Source: Nitrospirae bacterium GWC2_57_13 | GTDB taxonomy: Bacteria; Nitrospirota; UBA9217 | DNA: 37,220 bases | NCBI GenBank assembly: GCA_001805055.1 | Contig: MHDZ01000100.1 | Span: 5,624 to 42,843 of the forward strand | Direction of reading: 5' to 3' | Shown here: piece after piece, positions 15,884 to 24,100 of the stretch | How the letters are laid out: the number at the start of each line of letters is the position of its first letter | How positions within the stretch are numbered: position 1 is the stretch's first letter | Translations under genes and position numbers: made by a program | The notes under the pieces: model-generated | What the model was told of the DNA's origin: nothing | The model's input: only the letters and a program-made list of their open reading frames with translations | The model's database searches: none

Positions 15884-15937
15884 CTGTTTCTTATATGCTA
15901 AATCATGAAACTCAGACAATCCAATGGCTTGGCTCCG

Positions 15938-15951
15938 GGCATATTTTTTGC
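15938..15951 (+). promoter_or_regulatory. Sigma-54 (-24/-12) promoter, second cytochrome
   Basis: GGCATATTTTTTGC has GG-N10-GC spacing and the TTGC half. Transcription should start near 15963. Confidence 0.75.
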
Positions 15952-15962
15952 TTCTATAGTAG

Positions 15963-16088
15963 ATGTTTTTTCGAAAAGTGAATAGTACTTTAGCCTCTAC
16001 TGCTCGCGACGGCAGTAAAGCAAAACGAAGGTCATGAAGCCTTCCTGAGAGTCATCTTTCGATGGCTGTCGGGAAGGCTTTTTTATTG
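15963..16088 (+). ncRNA. Leader RNA 2: conserved hairpin plus antiterminator/terminator
   Basis: This predicted leader of about 125 nt carries stem TACTGC/GCAGTA around loop TCGCGACG (16004-16011). The stem bases differ from leader 1 while pairing and 8-nt loop are kept, which is covariation. GAAGG (16027-16031) can pair with CCTTC (16040-16044), competing with the terminator arm at 16037. Distances loop-GAAGG (23 nt) and loop-terminator (33 nt) equal those of leader 1. The cytochrome start lies 423 bp beyond. Function (attenuator, riboswitch or stand-alone sRNA) is not determined. Confidence 0.6.
16037..16088 (+). terminator. Intrinsic terminator/attenuator in leader 2
   Basis: A 9-bp stem AAGCCTTCC/GGAAGGCTT (16037-16045 with 16072-16080) with inner GTCATC/GATGGC pairing is followed by TTTTATT. 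The geometry is that of the leader 1 terminator. Confidence 0.8.
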
Positions 16089-16120
16089 CCATTGGATTGG
16101 AATTCATATAAAGGTCGAAA

Positions 16121-16168
16121 CTGAAGCGGTCTATCTGAAATTGATGAGTCAAAAAATGACCGCTTCAG
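16121..16168 (+). repeat. Perfect 11-bp inverted repeat in the second cytochrome's 5' region
   Basis: CTGAAGCGGTC (16121-16131) pairs with GACCGCTTCAG (16158-16168) around a 26-nt AT-rich loop. No T-run follows, so it is not a terminator. It could be a protein-binding site or an mRNA structure. The rest of 16169-16495 holds no supported gene; the ORF at 16250-16480 looks spurious. Confidence 0.6.
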
Positions 16169-16510
16169 CATGCCGGCAGCATCTACGTTTTCAGACGTGC
16201 GGTCAATGCATAAGAAAGGAGGCAAAAAAGTCCTATCACCCGTGGTCACATGCAGGAAGGGAGTCACGAAGGGCCTTTATATCCGATAATGCGTAATAAA
16301 GGACATGCGGGTGTCAGCAGAGAAGCTCTGCTCTTCATGACTTCGGAGGCAGGGACATTCGCAGCAAGCCGCTGGAGGGACAGCGGAAACGGTTCGATGG
16401 CGGAAGCCTTTCCGGGCCGCATCATACAGCGGCCGCCGTCCCGGCTTACTGCGGATGGAAAAGCAGTGATCTTGCATTGAGATGGATGCTTAAAATTCCA
16501 AGGAGGAACA

Positions 16511-18181
16511 ATGAAAAGGCTTCTCATCGCTCTATCTGCGATCACGGTTCTGGCCGGCTTTGCATCTGTCGGAAGCGCGGCTTCTACACATCTGACGATC
16601 ACGTCCTACAATGGCCCGCAGACATGCATCGCCTGCCACAAGACAGCGGGCCAGGAAATGCTGAACAGCCTGCACATGAAATGGGCCGGCCCCACGCCGA
16701 ACGTGACGAACGGCGGAGGCGCGGAGCTCGGCAAGGCCGTCAAAGGCATCAACACCTTCTGCACCTATGCCATGTCCTCAGCCGGCGCCTGCTTCAATTG
16801 CCATGTGCGTTCTGATGGAAATGCGCCCCATGCGCCGTCGGAAGCAGACGTTGACTGTATGATGTGCCATAACGATACGTACCAGCGGAAATTCGTTGTG
16901 GACCCGAACAGCGGCCTGACCGTAAAGAACGTTCTTGGCCAGACGAAAACATACTATTTTGGCCTCCAAGACGCGCTCGGAAATTATTCGATCGAACTGG
17001 ATTATGCCTTAATGCCTGCAGGAACAACGCCGGTCAGCCTCGCCCGTACCGTGCACCGGCCAACGAAAAAATCCTGCCTCCGCTGCCACGCGAAAGCAGG
17101 CGGCGGTGACTGGACCAAACGCGGGGACATGGGCGTGAACAGCGCGGCCCCGACCGTTGACCAGGATTTCCATATGTCCGCGTCAGGCGCGAACCTCTCG
17201 TGCACGTCCTGTCATAAAACCACGGCCCACAAGATCGGCGGACGCGGCATCGACCTTCGCCAGACCGAAGCTCCCAACCCGACCTGCACCCAGTGCCATC
17301 CCTCGTCTCCGCATGCTAATACCAAGTTGAACCGGCATGCCAGCCGCGGCAGGCTCACTTGCCAGGTCTGTCATATCCGCACCTTCGGCAAGGGCGGCGC
17401 AACCGAGATGTCGCGCGACTGGAGAATCCCCGTCTGGAACGCCGGGTTCTGCAATGGCCAGGGCGGATTTGTAGGAGAAGAAGTAAAGGTTGCCAATGTG
17501 AAACCCGACTACGTCTGGTTCGACGGGACCTCGTATGTATACAACGTGGGCGAAACGATCACGCCCAATGCCTCGGGAGTTTATACTATGGCAAAGGCGA
17601 ACGGCACGCCCTTCGGCCTCAATTCAAAGATCGTCCCGATCAAGCGCCACACTTCCATTATGCCCTTGCACACAAGCGGCAAGATAGTTCCCCCAATGAT
17701 CAACTGGATGTTCATGACCGGCTATTTCGATGACGCTGTCCAGAAAGGCATGGCCGAGCAGGGCCTGACCGGCGGCTACTCGCTCGTACCTGTTGATGCA
17801 GAGATGCTGATCACCCACGGCGTGGATCCGAAGTCAAAGGCGCCGGCCTGTTCAAACTGCCACAATCTCAGCGGAACGACTGCCGACGGCGGTTCGTACA
17901 TGGTGCCCTTCGACAAACTGGGCTATCATGTCTGGCCGGCAAAGGTCAAGGCCTGCACGCTCTGCCACTCTGCCTATAACTTGTCATGGGAAGCAATGCA
18001 TGATAAACATCGTGACAAGATCAGGAACTGCACCAACTGCCATACCAAAGAGCCGACAGGCCTGGTGAAGCCCCAGAGCGACCTGTGCAACGACTGCCAC
18101 AGCCTGAAAACCTGGAGCGGAGCCAGCACCCACAAGAAACACGTTGAGAGGTATGATTGCACAAAATGCCATAAGTTCTAA
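16511..18181 (+). CDS. Dodecaheme c-type cytochrome (paralog of the gene at 13771)
   Basis: The 556-residue protein has a signal peptide (about 1-23, GSAAS) and twelve CXXCH motifs, the first at Cys39 and the last at the C-terminus. Heme spacing matches the paralog almost residue for residue over ~530 residues, and long blocks are identical (for example WSGASTHKKHVE). It lacks the paralog's N-terminal beta-domain and Gly linker. AAGGAGG lies 4 nt before the ATG. Like the paralog it should be translocated, matured by the cytochrome c system and act as a multiheme electron conduit outside the inner membrane. It has its own enhancer, sigma-54 promoter and leader, and shares the paralog's 3' UTR. 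This indicates a whole-cassette duplication. Confidence 0.92.
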   Translation: MKRLLIALSAITVLAGFASVGSAASTHLTITSYNGPQTCIACHKTAGQEMLNSLHMKWAGPTPNVTNGGGAELGKAVKGINTFCTYAMSSAGACFNCHVRSDGNAPHAPSEADVDCMMCHNDTYQRKFVVDPNSGLTVKNVLGQTKTYYFGLQDALGNYSIELDYALMPAGTTPVSLARTVHRPTKKSCLRCHAKAGGGDWTKRGDMGVNSAAPTVDQDFHMSASGANLSCTSCHKTTAHKIGGRGIDLRQTEAPNPTCTQCHPSSPHANTKLNRHASRGRLTCQVCHIRTFGKGGATEMSRDWRIPVWNAGFCNGQGGFVGEEVKVANVKPDYVWFDGTSYVYNVGETITPNASGVYTMAKANGTPFGLNSKIVPIKRHTSIMPLHTSGKIVPPMINWMFMTGYFDDAVQKGMAEQGLTGGYSLVPVDAEMLITHGVDPKSKAPACSNCHNLSGTTADGGSYMVPFDKLGYHVWPAKVKACTLCHSAYNLSWEAMHDKHRDKIRNCTNCHTKEPTGLVKPQSDLCNDCHSLKTWSGASTHKKHVERYDCTKCHKF

Positions 18182-18249
18182 AAAGCAATACAGCTCAAGT
18201 ATCTGAAAGCAGCAAAAGGATGCCCTGTAAATTGGGGCATCCTTTTTTT
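18175..18249 (+). terminator. 3' UTR and terminator of the second cytochrome
   Basis: This is a near-identical copy of the 3' UTR at 15762, ending in the stem AGGATGCCC/GGGGCATCCT (18218-18242) with a T-run. It lies between convergent genes and may also serve the minus-strand selenoprotein gene. Confidence 0.85.
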
Positions 18250-18290
18250 ATGCACACGGGCGGGAGACTATCTTCAGTGTCCTGCTCCCC

Positions 18291-18887
18291 TCACGCCAGT
18301 GACCGCAAGGTCTTCCGGAACACTTCGATGGGCTGGGCGCCGACTATGGTCCGCTGCGGCCCGAGAAGAAAGGTCGGCACGCCGGTCACGCCGGCGCGGG
18401 ACGCTTCGTCCTGCATCTCGTTCAGCCTGAACAGGTAGGTCCCCTCGTCCAGGGCCTTCTCGAGGGCCGGGACATCGAGGCCCGCATCCCTGCCGAGCTG
18501 CGCGATCACCTCGCGGTCGCCGATATCCATGCCTGCGGCAAAGTAGGCCTGCAGGACCGCGTCGTGAAAAGCGTCGAACCTGCCCTGGTCCTTGCTGAAC
18601 TCTGCTGCCTGGAGCGCCAGGCGCGAGTTGGATATTGTCGTGATATCGGAGAAGATGATCCCGAAAGGAGCGCCCATGCTGCGCAGGTTCTGCATCATGC
18701 GATCCACGTCCTCGGGCCTGAACATCTGCTCGATCAGCACTCCCTCCCGCGGCGTGTCGGGATGGATCTCGATGCCGAGCCATTCCACCTGAAGGTCGAA
18801 TTCCTGCCGGAGCTGTTCGACAAGACCCTTGCCGATATAGCAGAAGGGTCAGATATAGTCGGAGACGATGCGGATAGGTATGCTCAT
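18291..18887 (-). CDS. FrnE/DsbA-like thiol oxidoreductase, probable selenoprotein (U-P-F-C)
   Basis: The ORF track begins at 18788, but the family's N-terminus lies upstream in the same frame: ATG 18887, MSIPIRIVSDYI, then TGA (18849-18851), then PFCYIGKGLVEQL. FrnE/DsbA-like proteins (COG2761) have Cys-Pro-x-Cys exactly here, so TGA replaces the first redox cysteine, giving Sec13-Pro-Phe-Cys. A SECIS-like hairpin follows at the right distance. The full length, 198 residues, suits the family. Downstream come the helical insertion and the conserved cis-Pro region (GVTGVPTFLLG), then GAQPIEVF. It has no signal peptide, so a cytosolic dithiol/selenol oxidoreductase is expected. It is convergent with the second cytochrome. 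A TGC-to-TGA point mutation (pseudogene) is the main alternative, and needs the chance hairpin to be explained. Confidence 0.85.
18817..18835 (-). promoter_or_regulatory. Bacterial SECIS-like hairpin of the selenoprotein gene
   Basis: Read on the minus strand, UCGGCAAG-GGU-CUUGUCGA forms an 8-bp stem (one G-U pair) capped by a GGU triloop. Twenty-one nt separate the UGA codon from the GGU. The E. coli fdhF SECIS also presents an apical GGU, about 18 nt after its UGA. The accepted spacing range for bacterial SECIS loops is about 16-37 nt. No obvious bulged U is seen. Confidence 0.75.
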
Positions 18888-19080
18888 GGGTACCCCGTTA
18901 GCAGCTAAAAACCTCCTGGACACGGATCAAATCTGATCACATCTGATAATGAGCAAAAAGACCACCGGTAGTTCCTGTAAAAAAGATTTTGATTTAACTC
19001 TGCGTCCTCCGCGCGCTCTGCGAGAGATGTCCTTTTGATTCCAGATTGTCCGGTTCAGGCTGACCCGAGATGCCGCGCTG

Positions 19081-19686
19081 CTATTGATAGGCGGACTTGT
19101 CGCCGATATCAAAGGCAATGGGCATGAAGACCTTTCGCAGCGTGAAGAGGACCAGAAGGACGGCGATCACCACCAGCCCGAAGGACGCGCCCCCGTTGGC
19201 GAGGCGGCCGGCCGAGACCAGCAGCAGATAGAACGGCATAATCATGGCAAGGAGATAGCCCTCGAAGAGCCTGAAGCAGAAGGCCTCCTTGGCGGCCACG
19301 AATCCCAGACATCCGGAAAGCGGCAGCAGGAGCAGCGCACTGGCAGGTGTCTGCAGGAGCGCGCCGGACAAGGACCCCTTGCCGATGAGCAGAAGCGCGG
19401 CAAGACAAACAAGACTGATGTAGAGCAGATTTTTCAGGTATATTTTGAACTTGCCCACATAGAGATGAATGAAGAAGACGCTCAACGCGACCGATGCATA
19501 GAGGCCGTAGAGTAGAATGTCCCCTGACACGCTCTTAAGCACTGGTGGAGAATCTGCGGGAGCCGCCGTGAGCAGATAGGCCAGGATGCTCATAAAGATG
19601 GCGGACAGAACGATGCCCACACGGTAGATCACGACCGTTATCTTGTCTTCCTTTGTCAGCGGCTGGAATGCCTGTTTTTCGCCCAT
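19081..19686 (-). CDS. DUF2301-type integral membrane protein
   Basis: The 201-residue protein has about six to seven hydrophobic helices and short polar loops, and is an inner-membrane protein. The segment GCLGFVAAKEAFCFRLFEGYLL, with a Lys-Glu-Ala-Phe-Cys-Phe core, is the hallmark I associate with the DUF2301 family, found in cyanobacteria and other bacteria and without a known function. The N-terminus is cytosolic and polar (GEKQAFQPLTKEDK). It lies 52 bp downstream of a small gene on the same strand (19739-19927), so the two probably form an operon. The ORF 19084-19515 (+) is its shadow. Confidence 0.8.
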   Translation of the reverse strand: MGEKQAFQPLTKEDKITVVIYRVGIVLSAIFMSILAYLLTAAPADSPPVLKSVSGDILLYGLYASVALSVFFIHLYVGKFKIYLKNLLYISLVCLAALLLIGKGSLSGALLQTPASALLLLPLSGCLGFVAAKEAFCFRLFEGYLLAMIMPFYLLLVSAGRLANGGASFGLVVIAVLLVLFTLRKVFMPIAFDIGDKSAYQ

Positions 19687-19738
19687 GGATCATCCTTTCC
19701 CTGCAGGAACCTTTGACCGCTGCAGCGCGGCCCGGAGT

Positions 19739-19927
19739 TTAATCCTTTTTGTCTTTCTTCCAGAAGGCAAGGTCGTTGAACATGGTCCTGAGCAGCTCCC
19801 GGGGCGACATCTCCGAGACCTCCTTGCACCTGCAGTCCTCTTCGCTCTTTGCGCCTGCCTGCGGTGAAACAGCCTTCTTCTTCCCCGGACCGGCAGGATC
19901 AGTGGTCGTGTGCTTATGCATGCTCAT
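19739..19927 (-). CDS. Small soluble protein upstream of the DUF2301 gene
   Basis: GGAGG about 5 nt before ATG 19927 (MSMHKHTT) favours this start over 19948, giving 62 residues. The N-terminal half is Lys/Pro/Ala-rich and low in complexity, with Cys-Arg-Cys. The C-terminal half (EMSPRELLRTMFNDLAFWKK) is a compact amphipathic helix that looks conserved. No family is assigned. The ribosome site, spacing and strand suggest an operon with the DUF2301 gene. Confidence 0.6.
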   Translation of the reverse strand: MSMHKHTTTDPAGPGKKKAVSPQAGAKSEEDCRCKEVSEMSPRELLRTMFNDLAFWKKDKKD

Positions 19928-19984
19928 GGTCTCCTCCACGTGCCGCATTATACCACCCTTGCAGGAGCAAGGGGAAACCCTTTG

Positions 19985-20079
19985 CCTGCTGCCTGCTTTC
20001 AGGTATCAGCGGTCAGCTTTCAGCTCTTAGTTCCGCACTCCGCGCTCCGAACTCCCCACTCCGTACTCGCGCCCTCCCC
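19985..20079. repeat. Low-complexity intergenic repeat tract
   Basis: The tract consists of short imperfect repeats: first TCAGCGGTCAGCTTTCAGCTC, then units around CCGCACTCCGCGCTCCGAAC. Comparable 'ttcagctttcagctc' sequence recurs near 24690-24710. Such tracts are common between genes in related genomes. No gene is supported here. Confidence 0.5.
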
Positions 20080-20916
20080 TCATTCGGCCCGCGGACGGGT
20101 TATGACCTGGCCCGACCTCAGGTCCTTCAGGGTGAACACGATAGACCCTATGGCGACGCTGCTCTTGATGCGCACCGGCACCTTCCGGCTGTCATCGGTG
20201 AGCCAGACAAGGACCTCGCCCTCGCCCAGGAATATCCCGCCTGAGGCCTTGATCTTGATCGTATTGAACTCTCCGGCAGGCGTCTTTACCTTCTCCCTGC
20301 CCATTGTCAGGACTTCGATGGACCTGCTCGTTCTGCCGTCAAAGACTTCTATGATCATGGGCCTGTCAACGGCAAAGTCATTCCTCGTCCGCAGATAGTA
20401 GAACGCCGACAGGGTGTCCTGCGCCTTGGCGGGAATATCCAGGGTCGTCGGCGGATCATCATTCACCCTGCTCACGACCTTTCGGTTGGCGTGGTCGAAG
20501 ACCATTTCTCGCCGCCGCGTCCTCTTGCCGTGCCGCGCCTCGAGCGTGTACGAAAGGCTTTGCATGAGCTTCAGGTCGAAGACGCTCTGCACCGTGTCGC
20601 CCAGCGGATAGACCCTGCCCATGATTCCCTCGGTGCGGGACGTAACGATGAACCGGAGGACCTCCCTGCCGTCAGGGAGCTCTTCCCCCCGCACCTCCAT
20701 GACCGCGGTCCCCGCCTTCACGGCCTTTGACCAGCTGATATTATAGGTCAGCGCTTCTCCCGGCAGAAAGGCCTCACCGCGCGGCGCAGGGGAGATCGCT
20801 GCTCTTTTTTCCGCGCTGAACGCAGCAGGGACGACCATGAGCACCCCTGCGAGAAGGCACAGGGCGGCAATGGACCACTGTGTCCAACAGATCCCTTTGA
20901 GCAGGCTAGTATACAT
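20080..20916 (-). CDS. DUF3108 domain protein, exported or membrane-anchored
   Basis: The internal ATG at 20916 is preferred, because the 24 residues before it look unnatural, giving 278 residues. A hydrophobic segment (about 15-35, ending AAFSAEK) acts as signal peptide or anchor. The rest is a beta-sandwich typical of DUF3108: GEALTYNISWSKAVKAGTAV near the start, then RFIVTSRT, a DTVQSVFDLKLMQSLSYT block, a KTPAGEFNTIKI segment and a final VWLTDDSRKVPVRI. These proteins are periplasmic and uncharacterised; some occur beside lipopolysaccharide or lipid-transport genes. Here it stands alone, with no strong ribosome site. Confidence 0.8.
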   Translation of the reverse strand: MYTSLLKGICWTQWSIAALCLLAGVLMVVPAAFSAEKRAAISPAPRGEAFLPGEALTYNISWSKAVKAGTAVMEVRGEELPDGREVLRFIVTSRTEGIMGRVYPLGDTVQSVFDLKLMQSLSYTLEARHGKRTRRREMVFDHANRKVVSRVNDDPPTTLDIPAKAQDTLSAFYYLRTRNDFAVDRPMIIEVFDGRTSRSIEVLTMGREKVKTPAGEFNTIKIKASGGIFLGEGEVLVWLTDDSRKVPVRIKSSVAIGSIVFTLKDLRSGQVITRPRAE

Positions 20917-21060
20917 GGAGACAAGGTACCACGGGCGGGCGGAAAAGTGAAGTACTATGGCGTGGCTGCGGGGTGTCCGGTGTTGCACTGTGGCGAGTGG
21001 TCGGTCTTCGCGGCCGGTGAAGGGAAGCGTAGCAGCTGATGGAGCAGGCCCGTTATTGAG

Positions 21061-21109
21061 GCACTACGCCTTCCCTAGCACTAAGTTGCTGATCGTAGAG
21101 CAATGCATC
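21061..21109 (-). repeat. Degenerate partial copy of the 97-bp dispersed repeat
   Basis: It aligns with the right-hand half of the copies at 28105 and 34929 (CTTCCCT.. CACTAA.. TGCTGATCG). Read on the minus strand it encodes the same end peptide, STISNLVLGKA-stop, as the other copies. Confidence 0.55.
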
Positions 21110-21136
21110 CGGAGAAAAGACCGGGCCCCAAATATA

Positions 21137-21167
21137 TTCGAGGCGGGAAATATTCTCCCGCCTCGAA
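21137..21167 (-). terminator. Strong terminator of the LVIVD-repeat gene
   Basis: TTCGAGGCGGGA/TCCCGCCTCGAA form a perfect 12-bp stem with a 7-nt loop, 10 bp after the minus-strand stop at 21177. The T-tract is weak (ATATATTTGG on the minus strand). Confidence 0.75.
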
Positions 21168-21176
21168 CGATACCCG

Positions 21177-24100
21177 TTACTTGAAGAACACCAGACCTCC
21201 GCTCCCGTCGGCAGCGTAGAGCCTGCCATTCGAGATCGTCACAGCCGTGCAAGCGCCCGCAGTAGGCGCAATGCCGGCGAGAAGAGGCGATGCGGGGTCG
21301 GTCCAGTCGATCGCAAGCACACCCGCCTCGGCAAAAGCCGCGTACAGCACGAGCCTTCCGTTCACAAGCGTGTAGCCCATCTTCACGGCGCCGCCCGCCT
21401 TTTCTTCATACCCGGCAACGAACTGAAGCTTGAAGCGGGAAAGGGCAACGGGACGATGGTCATAGGTAAGCGTTCCGGTGAGGCTCTTCTTCCAGACCTC
21501 CGTGGGGCTGATCCCCGCCGGCAAGGGCGCGATCAGGTCCGCAAGGCGGTAACAGACCACGCCGAAACTGTCGTAGGAGAAATACGCATGCTGGCCCACG
21601 ATGATGACGTCAACGGCCTGGCCGTCAGCCGCGCCGACCTTATCGTCCTCCATCTTGATCGGCTCGAAGACCTTCACGAGCTTCATGGCGAGCACGTCCG
21701 TGATGTCCACGACGCCCACGCCCCGCGGTCCTGCGGCAATCAGGGCATAGGACCGCGTTGTGGCCGAATCGGTCCAAAGCGCGATGCCCGACGCTGTTCC
21801 GAGCGGCGGCTTGAGCGTTCCGGCGCCGATGTTCGACACCAGGAATCCCGTCGAGGCCGACGTGGGCTCCTTGGTGATGTCGTAGACCGTCAGGCCGTTG
21901 CTGCCGTCAGCCACAAAGGCGTAGTTCCCGCGGATCTCGACGTCGTAGGCATGGTCCTGGTACTGGACGGGCATCACCGTGCCCCACGCGGCGTTGTGCT
22001 CGAAGGCGTCGGAAAGCGACAGTGGCAGGAGCAGCGGGCTGCCGACGGAGCCCTGGCCCGCCTCCACAGCGCCGATCTTCACGCGACGAATTCCCAGGCT
22101 GGCGCTGCCGGACCATGCCACGTTATTCACCGGGTCGTAGACCACGTTCGTGGCGTGCGACGCCGGGTAGATGGTCACCCCGTTCACGACCTCGGGATAC
22201 TCGTCCTGAAGCGTATTCGCCACGAGATGGACCGCATCGGTCGGATAGCCGAGGGTGTCCGTGATACTCCAGGCCGAGATGCCGTGCGGCCCGTCCGCCA
22301 CGTACACATAGGAATCAGACGACGCGATCCCTGCGGAATGGCCGATGGCGATGGTCTGCGTCGGCGAGCCGTCGGCTGCCGCGCCGATCTCGTCCGTGGT
22401 CGGGAAGTAGACCGGCACGGCATAACGGTCCGACATCAGCTTCGCCCGAAGGTTCACAATGTCGACGAAGTTGAAGCCGCCCGCTCCCGCGCACTCGAGG
22501 ATGTCCACGTTCCCCGCTGCGGTGATATTCATCGCGTCCATCAGCAGCAGCCGGTTGCCATGGCCGTTGAGCTCCGCGGTCACGAGCAGGCACGGCGCCT
22601 GGTACATCCAGGCGGGCATGGATTCGTTGTCCAGCGCGTCGTAGGCCGTCATGTCGTAGGACTTCACGAATTCATAGTCCGGCCAGTGGTTGCCCGGGAT
22701 GCCATCCGTGTCGTTATTGTAGGGCGCCTTCGACCCCCGCCAGCTCTTTTCCGGCGTTGAGGCCCCGTCGATAACAAGGAGACCCGCGAAATGGTCCGTC
22801 ACGTAAGCGTAATTGCCCCGGATCTTGACGTCAATGATGCCGGAATCCTTCAGCATCCCTGCGCCATAGTACGGCAGGATGCTCTGAGACTGTGTGCCCG
22901 TGGGGTCGCTGGGACCGTTGGCCGGCACGGCCGGGACATACCCGAGGTACCTGCCCTTCAGGAACGCTCCCGGTGTTGCTGCCTGGTAACCGGTGACGTC
23001 CACGGCGATCAGGCCGCCAAGTGAGTAGGCCAGATAGGCGATGGTCCTGTTCTTGAACTGCGCCAGATCGATTCCCTGCGCCTTGTAGTAGAACTTGCCG
23101 TACCGGTCGAAGTCGGCCCAGGGCGTGGGCGCGGCAACGTTGTTTTTCATGACCTGCAGGATCTCGAAGCTCGTCTGGCGATAGTCCGGCAGTCCCGTGA
23201 AATCATCCACGTAAGGATCACCCGTGGCCGGGTCCTTCTGCACGGCCTGGGGTGCATCCATGCCGATGAACCAGTCTTCGAGCACCAGGACGTCGGTGTA
23301 CAGATTGTAACTGCCCACCTGCTCCAGCGTCGAAGGATCGAAGATGCCGAGGCCGAGTTCTTTCATGCAGGCAAACAGCCTGCCTCCGAAGAGTTTGAGG
23401 TCGATCGGCCCGCCCCAGGGGTTTTCGCCCGCATACTGGAGCGTATACCTTTCGGTCTCGATCAGCAGCGTTCCATCGGCCTCCAGCACGGGCCCGGCCG
23501 CGTTCAGAAGATTGTCGAGCGCTGTCTTGTGGATGCCGTACTCCGGATCGGCGATGAAGAGGCTCACGCCGTCCGTGGCCAGGGCCGCCACCGGCGCCTG
23601 GATGCTCGAGATCACGTTGTTATACAGGATCGATCCGCCGCCTTCGGTGAAGGTGATGCCGTCCTGATAGTAATTGAGATGCACGGTCCTGACCACGGAC
23701 AGCAGCGTCGGGTCCGTCATGTCCACGACCACGACGCCCTCGGTGCCTGCCGACAGGAGCGCGTAGTTCCTGCCGTTGTAGGCCACGAGATCGATGTCGT
23801 TGATGAATCCCGGCACATACACCGAATACACGGGCCCCTTCGCAGCGCTTATCGGCGTGGCGATCAGCCTGCTGCCGATGTTGAAGATCGCCCATTCCGC
23901 GCCGTTGTACAGAAATTTGTTGACCGCCGTCGTGGCGCCGCCGACCTGCACGTTCACGCCCAGGAAGGGAAACATGTCCACGGGCTGCACGAAGACCGAC
24001 ACGTCCTGCGTGACCGCGCTCCCGTCAGCGCCCGTGACCACCAGCCGGAACCCGAGCTCCGTGTCCACGGCCACGGCCAGAGTTGCTACATCTGCCGCTG

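Noticed and set aside
16250-16602. ORFs on both strands upstream of the second cytochrome (16250-16480 +, 16264-16602 -)
   Set aside because: No ribosome sites; the minus-strand ORF overlaps the cytochrome start; no domain visible.
18274-18783. 169-aa minus-strand ORF overlapping the FrnE-like gene
   Set aside because: Different frame from the FrnE-like protein; Arg/Gly/Asp-rich shadow.
21456-22760. 434-aa plus-strand ORF
   Set aside because: Antisense shadow of the LVIVD-repeat gene; Arg/His/Asp-rich with no motif.
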